This document shows, piece after piece, positions 59,429 to 64,000 of a DNA stretch of 64,000 nt. The position numbers and the translations under genes were made by a program. The stretch spans positions 199,887 to 263,886 of the forward strand of contig NZ_BBPM01000001.1 of the NCBI RefSeq assembly GCF_000787775.1, read 5' to 3'. Each line of letters starts with the position of its first letter. Positions within the stretch are counted from its first letter, which is position 1. The DNA comes from Streptacidiphilus carbonis. GTDB taxonomy: Bacteria > Actinomycetota > Actinomycetes > Streptomycetales > Streptomycetaceae. Under the pieces are notes generated by a model. It had not been told where the DNA came from. It saw nothing but the letters and a program-made list of their open reading frames with translations, and did no database searches.

Positions 59429-60623
59429 CCATACGGGTGTGCGGCCGGTCGACGACCCGGCCGGGGGCGAGGCGGTGGTCCGGGGTGCCCGCCCGGTAGG
59501 CGCGGACGACCGGTTCGGGACCGCCGCGCCGACGGCGGTCCCAGTGCCGCACCTGTGCGGCGAGGTCCGCGGCCATGGCCGCGCGCCGCGGACCGTGCGC
59601 CCACACACCCAGCTCGAAGTCCGTCAATCCATTTTGACGCAGCGTCACATAGGCGACGGTGTCCCGGTCCCAGGTGGCCGAAGTCCCGAAGGGAAGGGTC
59701 CAGCCGAGCGGGCCGGGACCGGCCCCGACGGACGGGCCGACGTTGACGAAGCGCCCGTACCGCTCCAGCGACGCGGCCAGCCAGAAGTCCAGGTGCAGCA
59801 GGGACCTGTCGTGGGCCGGCAGGGTCACCCCGGTCCACTCCTGGTGCGCCGGGGCGGCGAAGGCGGCCCTGAGCGCCTGCGCGTCGGCGGGCTGGTCGTC
59901 GTCGACGCGCAGCTCCGCGGCCTCGTCCCCGCCGAGCAGCGCGATACCGCGCTGGGCCCGGGCGCCCTCGCCGCGGATGGGCACGAAACCGCTGGGGAGC
60001 TGTTCGTCGGCGACCCAGTGGTCCCCCTCGGGCCGGAAGGCGAAGGTGCGGGAGAGTCCGCGCAGGGTCAGCGGGACGACCAGCCGTCCGGAGGCCGGGT
60101 TCAGCTGGTCCAGCCAGGCGGCGGCGATGTCTCCGGCCTGGGCGGTCACCTCGACGGCGTCGAAGGGCGCCGCCTCGGGGACGCCGTACTCCCCGTCGCC
60201 CAGCACGGTGACCACGTTGTCCGCTCCGGCGGCGGCCAGGCCGCGTCCGGCCCCCTCGGCGAAGTCGGGGTCGATCTCCACGGTGTAGACCCGGCCCTCC
60301 GGGCCGACCAGCCGTGACAGGTAGCAGGCGTTGACGCCGGTGGCGGTGCCGATCTCCAGGATCCGCTGGCCGGGGCGGGCCCGCGTCATCCGCAGCATGT
60401 CGGCGACCAGCCCGGGTGCGGACGCCGAGCTGAGCGCCCTGCCGTCCTCGTCCCGCTTGGTGACCACCACGTCGTCCGCGTAGACCAGTTCGAGCGGCAC
60501 ACCGGGCAGGAACAGCTCACGCGGAACCTCGCGCAGCACGGCCTCGACCTCGGCGGAGGTGACCGCGCGCTCGGCGACCAGCCTGTCCACCAGCCTGTCG
60601 CGCAGCGTCCTGGATGTCGTCAC
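59418..60623 (-). CDS. Protein-L-isoaspartate O-methyltransferase-like protein (FxLD-system type)
   Basis: A 401-residue protein. The N-terminal half (about 1-220) is a PCMT-like methyltransferase: VPRELFLPG, SSASAPGLVADMLRM, motif I ILEIGTATGVNACYL, VYTVEIDPDFAEGAGRGL and VPLTLRG. The C-terminal half (about 230-401) is an added domain with LLHLDFWLAASLERYGRFVNVG. The whole resembles the ~400-residue PCMT homologues called methyltransferase, FxLD system, which modify lanthipeptides. No precursor peptide or lanthionine synthetase is visible here. The GTG start at 60623 follows AGGAT; the frame reads on upstream only as the shadow of the neighbouring gene. A repair or unknown methyltransferase role is equally possible. 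Confidence 0.82.
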   Translation of the reverse strand: MTTSRTLRDRLVDRLVAERAVTSAEVEAVLREVPRELFLPGVPLELVYADDVVVTKRDEDGRALSSASAPGLVADMLRMTRARPGQRILEIGTATGVNACYLSRLVGPEGRVYTVEIDPDFAEGAGRGLAAAGADNVVTVLGDGEYGVPEAAPFDAVEVTAQAGDIAAAWLDQLNPASGRLVVPLTLRGLSRTFAFRPEGDHWVADEQLPSGFVPIRGEGARAQRGIALLGGDEAAELRVDDDQPADAQALRAAFAAPAHQEWTGVTLPAHDRSLLHLDFWLAASLERYGRFVNVGPSVGAGPGPLGWTLPFGTSATWDRDTVAYVTLRQNGLTDFELGVWAHGPRRAAMAADLAAQVRHWDRRRRGGPEPVVRAYRAGTPDHRLAPGRVVDRPHTRMVIG

Positions 60624-60670
60624 GGGAGAGATCCTCCCTCGGGCGCGGCAGTGGGTCGACGGTCGGCGGG

Positions 60671-61813
60671 TCAGTAGCGCAGGACGGCGGCGATGTGCTC
60701 CATGCGGGTGAGGCTGTCGTCGGGGACGAAGCTGACCTCGGCGCCGGTGTCCAGGGCCCGCTCGATGATCTCGTCGACGATGTCCTCGCGGGCCTCGTGG
60801 CGGGCCGGGGCGTCCGACTCCGCGAGGGAGTCGGCCGGGACCAGGTGTTCGCCGCCGTCGAGGACCGCGGACCGGAAGTTCTCCTCGACGCTGAGCGAGG
60901 CGATCCGGCCCTGGGTGACGTTGGTCCAGACCTCGTCCAGCCCGGCGGCGAACTCGCGGCGGCTGCGGGCCTGGTCCAGGGCGGAGAGCAGCTCGGAGAC
61001 GTGCTGCCGCTGCCGGCGCTCCAGCACCGGACCGACCGCCTTGTACAGTGCCTGCCCCGGCCCCTTGGCCAGACCGCCCTGGGTGATGTGGACGGCCTTG
61101 CCGAAGGCGGTGGGCACGCTGCCGTTGGCGGCCTCGACCAGCAGCGAGAGCGCGGCGGCCTCGCCGACCAGGAACAACGGCCGGCGGTTGGCCTCCAGTA
61201 CGGGGGACGCGGCCTCGGCCGCCTGGCGGAGGAACTGCCGGGTCTGCTCGTCGCGGAAGGTGCTGGGCAGGTCGCCGATCCGCTCCTTGCGCTCCGAGTC
61301 CGGGTCCTCCAGGCTCCGGGTCAGCGGGAACCCGTCCGCGCGGTGCTCGGTGAGCCGGTCCAGGACGCCGTTCCAGAGCGAGACGTGGTCCGCCGCCACC
61401 GCGAGCACCCAGTAGGGCTGCTCGGCGATGTGGGCGGAGACCAGGTTGCGGGTCACGAAGGTCTCGGCGAGGACCACCCGGGCCGGCACCGGGCGTCCGA
61501 GCTTCCAGACCTGGTGCTCGCCGGGGGCGGCGAAGATCACCAGGCCGTCCTTGGCGTGCACCAGGTCCACCTCGGCCACGGCGCGGTCCAGCTGTTCGGT
61601 CACGTCGATCCGGTCGGCGCGGGAGACCTCCGGGTCGCTCTGCAGCCGCTCCTTCGCCTCGGCGACCAGGTTGCGCAGGCGCACCGGGTCCTGGGCGTTG
61701 TCCGGCTCCCGCCGGTGGGTCGGTACCAGCACGGAGACCGCGGGATAGCGGCGCGGCCGGCGCAGCTCGGCGAGGACGGAGGCGTTGAGGACGGGATCCA
61801 TACCGGGGCTCAT
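60671..61813 (-). CDS. baeRF3-type release-factor-fold protein
   Basis: A 380-residue cytoplasmic protein of the bacterial archaeo-eukaryotic release factor family (baeRF type 3). It starts with ELRRPRRYPAVSVLVPTHRREPDN, followed by DGLVIFAAPGEHQVWKLGRPVPARVVLAETF, HIAEQPYWVLAVAADHVSLW, RRPLFLVGEAAALSLLVEAA and the C-terminal DEIIERALDTGAEVSFVPDDSL (pieces). The three-domain arrangement is like eRF1 without a clear catalytic GGQ loop. These proteins are thought to act at ribosomes or in stress but are unproven. The start is either the ATG at 61813 or one at 61801. Confidence 0.85.
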   Translation of the reverse strand: MSPGMDPVLNASVLAELRRPRRYPAVSVLVPTHRREPDNAQDPVRLRNLVAEAKERLQSDPEVSRADRIDVTEQLDRAVAEVDLVHAKDGLVIFAAPGEHQVWKLGRPVPARVVLAETFVTRNLVSAHIAEQPYWVLAVAADHVSLWNGVLDRLTEHRADGFPLTRSLEDPDSERKERIGDLPSTFRDEQTRQFLRQAAEAASPVLEANRRPLFLVGEAAALSLLVEAANGSVPTAFGKAVHITQGGLAKGPGQALYKAVGPVLERRQRQHVSELLSALDQARSRREFAAGLDEVWTNVTQGRIASLSVEENFRSAVLDGGEHLVPADSLAESDAPARHEAREDIVDEIIERALDTGAEVSFVPDDSLTRMEHIAAVLRY

Positions 61814-61920
61814 TCCGCAGCGGGTGGCCCTGTGCGCCGATCCACCCGGACCCGCGCACAGGCTGACCTGAATCCGACCATATGCGCCGAGATCCTGCTT
61901 TGCAGTCCGGCGGGCCCGGA

Positions 61921-61947
61921 CCTCCGGCAGGACCGGCCTGCCGGAGG
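61921..61947 (-). terminator. Hairpin terminator
   Basis: Perfect 11-base arms CCTCCGGCAGG and CCTGCCGGAGG with a five-base loop lie nine bases after the stop codon of the gene at 61956. Confidence 0.8.
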
Positions 61948-61955
61948 CCGCCGCC

Positions 61956-62546
61956 TCAGTCCTGCGGGCCGACCAGGCAGGTGACGGGGGTGCCGTCGGC
62001 GGGGGACAGGGTCGCGCGCAGGGCGTGGTCCTGGGCCAGCTCGGCGGAGAGCGGGAGCTCGCCGACCTCCGCGTCGACCTTCAGGTCCTGGCGGTGTACG
62101 GCCCCCGCCGAGACGGCCTGGACGGACAGCTCGCCCTTCACGGCGGTCATCGCGGTCCAGGTGGTGCCGCCCGACGCGTCGACCCGGTACTCCAGGGCGC
62201 ACACCGGCGGGACAGGCGCCCCCGGAGGCGGTGGCCACGGTGCTCCGGGCGGCGGCAGCGGCGGCATCGCCGCGCCGGACCCGGAGGCACGCGGGCTCCG
62301 AGGGACGCGGGGGGAGGGAGCGCCGAGAGCCCCGGCCGGGCGGGCGGACGGTGCGGCGGTCGGCGAGTCCGAACCTGCCCCCGCGACCGGGCCGGCGGCG
62401 TCCGTGGCGGTCCGGGGCCCGGCCGTGACCAGGATCAGCAGTGGCACGCAGAACATCAGCAGCACTGCGACGCCTATCGCCGCATGGCCGCGCGACCGGC
62501 GCCGCGGCGGTTCCTGGAACGGCTCGGACGAACTGGTGAAAGCCAT
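61956..62546 (-). CDS. Membrane-anchored Pro-rich protein of unknown function
   Basis: A 196-residue protein that I do not recognise. A short basic cytoplasmic N-terminus (PPRRRSRGHAA) precedes one membrane helix (about 22-42, IGVAVLLMFCVPLLILV). A long Pro/Ala-rich stalk (about 45-115, with PPLPPPGAPWPPPPGAPVPP) follows, then a C-terminal domain of about 80 residues containing two cysteines (CALEYRV and TCLVGPQD), which could pair outside the cell. The C-terminal strand pattern is reminiscent of MmpS-like domains, but the match is weak. It is divergent from the FtsX-type gene at 62774. Confidence 0.7.
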   Translation of the reverse strand: MAFTSSSEPFQEPPRRRSRGHAAIGVAVLLMFCVPLLILVTAGPRTATDAAGPVAGAGSDSPTAAPSARPAGALGAPSPRVPRSPRASGSGAAMPPLPPPGAPWPPPPGAPVPPVCALEYRVDASGGTTWTAMTAVKGELSVQAVSAGAVHRQDLKVDAEVGELPLSAELAQDHALRATLSPADGTPVTCLVGPQD

Positions 62547-62673
62547 GGTGGCGCCCCCGCGGAATGGTGTGTGCCTGTGCGTCAGACTGGCAGTCCTGGG
62601 CCGTGGTTGACGTCAAGTTGCCGGAATGTGATGCCGGTTCGGGCGTCAGCTGCCCTTTCCACGGTGGCGGCCG

Positions 62674-62690
62674 GTGTGTAACGATCACAC
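62674..62690. promoter_or_regulatory. Inverted repeat in the divergent promoter
   Basis: Perfect arms GTGTG and CACAC seven bases apart lie 84 bases before the start of the FtsX-type gene. The shape is loosely like a CRP/FNR site, although the half-site is not the known streptomycete Crp consensus. Confidence 0.4.
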
Positions 62691-62773
62691 GGCCCCGAGG
62701 CTTCGGGTGCAGTCCGGTTCCCCGGTTGCGGGGCCACGGGTTCTCCGGTTACGGGGTTACGGGGGGTGGAGCG

Positions 62774-64000
62774 GTGGGCGGGTTCGTCCTGCACCGCCTG
62801 CGGGCACATCGACTGCTGCTCACGGCGGCCCTGGTGACGGTCCTGCTCGCCACCAGCGTGCTCGCCGCGCTGGCCGGCTTCACCGGTTCGGTGGGCGACG
62901 CCGGGGTCAGGCGCACCCTGCAGACCACCGACGCGGCCGACACCCCGCTGCTGTTCCAGCGCAGTCTCGCGCAGCGCCAGGACGCCGCCTCCGACGCGCA
63001 GGTCCGCGGGTTCGCGACCGAGGCCTTCCCCGGGATGTCCTTCTCGGTCACCTCCTTGGCGCTGTCGGACCCGTTCGGGCTGCCGCTCGTTGGGAGCGCT
63101 CCCGAAAGGGCGGGCGCGGCGGGCGCGCTGTCCGACCAGGCCGATCTGGCCCACCTGGGCACCCCCGACCGCTCCCGGTTGCGGCTGGTCAGCGGCGCCT
63201 GGCCGCGGGCCGCGGCGCCGGGCGGGACGGTGCAGATCGCGGTGCCGCGGTCGGCGGCGGCCCGCTTCGGTGTCACCGCGTCCGGTGTCCGCCCGCTGCT
63301 GACCCTGGTCGACCGGTTGACCGGAACCCCGCTGCGGGTGCTGGTCACCGGCGTCTACCTGCCGAAGGACGCGGACGACCCGTACTGGCAGCTCGACCCG
63401 CTGGGCGGAAAGGGCACCGGGACCACGGCCGGGACCACCGGCTACGGTCCGGTGCTGATCGACCCGGGCAGCTTCAGCGGAGGAGCGGTCGTGCAGTACC
63501 AGGTCGCCTGGGCCGCCACCCCGGACGTCGGCGCGCTGACCGCCGCACGGCTCGGGGCGCAGGCCGCGGCCGTCCGCGCCACCCTCGCCAGGGTCGCCGC
63601 GGCGAGCAGCGTCACCGGCGGATCCTTCACCGCGTCGAGTCGGTTCCCCGCCGTGCTGGACCAGTTGCAGCGGTCAGTACTGGTGGCCAGATCCACCCTG
63701 CTGGTGGCCGTGCTGCAACTGGCTCTGCTGTCCCTGCTGGTGCTGCTGCTGGTGGCCAGGATGCTGGCCGAGGCGCACCGCGGCGAGAACGAGCTGCTCC
63801 GGTCCCGGGGCGCGGCCGGGCCGATGATCACCCGGTTCGCGGCCGCCGAAGCCGGTCTGGTGGTGCTGCCCGCCGCCGTGTTCGCGCCCATGATGGCCGG
63901 GCCGCTGATCCGGGTCATCGGGGCGCACGGCCCCACCGGCTCGGCCGGGTTGGCGCTGAGCGGCTCGCTGCCGACGTCGGTCTGGTGGATGTCGCTGGCC
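62774..64000 (+). CDS. FtsX-like permease, N-terminal part (runs off window)
   Basis: At least 409 codons remain open to the window end. It starts GTG at 62774 with GGAG just upstream (spacing short, so the start is tentative). An N-terminal helix (about 14-36, LLLTAALVTVLLATSVLAAL) is followed by a large external domain (about 40-300). A helix near 310-330 (LLVAVLQLALLSLLVLLLV) leads into the FtsX basic motif GENELLRSRGAAGPMI, then another hydrophobic stretch. This is the architecture of the large actinobacterial FtsX permeases of MacB-type exporters. Its ATPase gene should lie beyond the window. Confidence 0.85.
   Translation, partial: MGGFVLHRLRAHRLLLTAALVTVLLATSVLAALAGFTGSVGDAGVRRTLQTTDAADTPLLFQRSLAQRQDAASDAQVRGFATEAFPGMSFSVTSLALSDPFGLPLVGSAPERAGAAGALSDQADLAHLGTPDRSRLRLVSGAWPRAAAPGGTVQIAVPRSAAARFGVTASGVRPLLTLVDRLTGTPLRVLVTGVYLPKDADDPYWQLDPLGGKGTGTTAGTTGYGPVLIDPGSFSGGAVVQYQVAWAATPDVGALTAARLGAQAAAVRATLARVAAASSVTGGSFTASSRFPAVLDQLQRSVLVARSTLLVAVLQLALLSLLVLLLVARMLAEAHRGENELLRSRGAAGPMITRFAAAEAGLVVLPAAVFAPMMAGPLIRVIGAHGPTGSAGLALSGSLPTSVWWMSLA

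Noticed and set aside
59418-60623. A complete FxLD lanthipeptide cluster
   Set aside because: Only the PCMT-like methyltransferase is present; no dehydratase, cyclase or precursor peptide within several kilobases.

Overview
The window is very GC-rich, with third codon positions almost all G or C. It carries a short chaplin, several LacI-controlled sugar importers that lack their own ATPase, mycothiol- and deazaflavin-type redox proteins, PadR/TetR regulators with leaderless promoters, and a dispersed GC-rich hairpin repeat seen in many streptomycetes. This points to a Streptomyces/Streptacidiphilus/Kitasatospora-type actinobacterium. The genes look like ordinary chromosomal accessory or metabolic content. 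I saw no rRNA, tRNA, CRISPR array, insertion sequence or phage. The left end begins with an 18-G homopolymer and the right end cuts an FtsX-type permease gene.

Layout. 57-3642: a PadR-controlled MacB/FtsX-type ABC exporter, divergent from a methyltransferase (3737-4384). 4498-12543: a galactan locus made of a secreted GH43_24-like exo-beta-1,3-galactanase with CBM13, a GH35 beta-galactosidase, a solute-binding lipoprotein, two permeases and a divergent LacI regulator with two matching operators. 12618-16500: an FAD monooxygenase divergent from a PadR regulator across a three-copy 15-bp-period operator, then an AraC regulator and the AzlCD amino-acid exporter. 16619-19603: an M3 peptidase, a truncated NAD-binding gene and a TetR regulator. 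19969-24768: a secreted alpha-amylase with three CBM20 domains, glnB-amtB without glnD, and a chaplin. 25122-29839: tdh-kbl (threonine to glycine plus acetyl-CoA), LysR, Nudix and an Rv2466c-like DsbA-fold protein. 29866-38706: MerR, a PNGase A-like secreted amidase, GNAT, nadE, an F420-type oxidoreductase, a membrane alpha/beta hydrolase, a CPBP protease and leucyl aminopeptidase. 38936-41422: a DrrAB-like exporter with a DUF4097 protein, whose promoter carries a perfect 16-bp palindrome.

42069-44961 is the most unusual unit. A bis-heme ferric-reductase/NOX-like membrane protein is translationally coupled to a 3Fe-4S ferredoxin fused to an FAD reductase, then to a small TTG-started membrane protein. 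Downstream, an ABC-F gene (45289-46938) has a 5' leader with a tiny reading frame, direct repeats and mutually exclusive hairpins, which looks like ribosome-mediated attenuation. 46967-50212 holds a SnoaL/TetR divergent pair with a perfect operator, a flavin-type protein and a YhgE/Pip-like membrane protein. 50304-58817 is a bxl-type xylo-oligosaccharide locus: intracellular GH43, LacI repressor, binding protein, two permeases and GH3. 59033-64000 carries DoxX, a PCMT-like methyltransferase, a baeRF3 protein, a membrane-anchored unknown and the start of an FtsX permease.

The two glycan loci work by the same logic. Secreted or imported oligosaccharides are bound by a lipoprotein and carried by two permeases, probably powered by a shared MsiK-type ATPase encoded elsewhere. 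They are then cut inside the cell under a LacI repressor.
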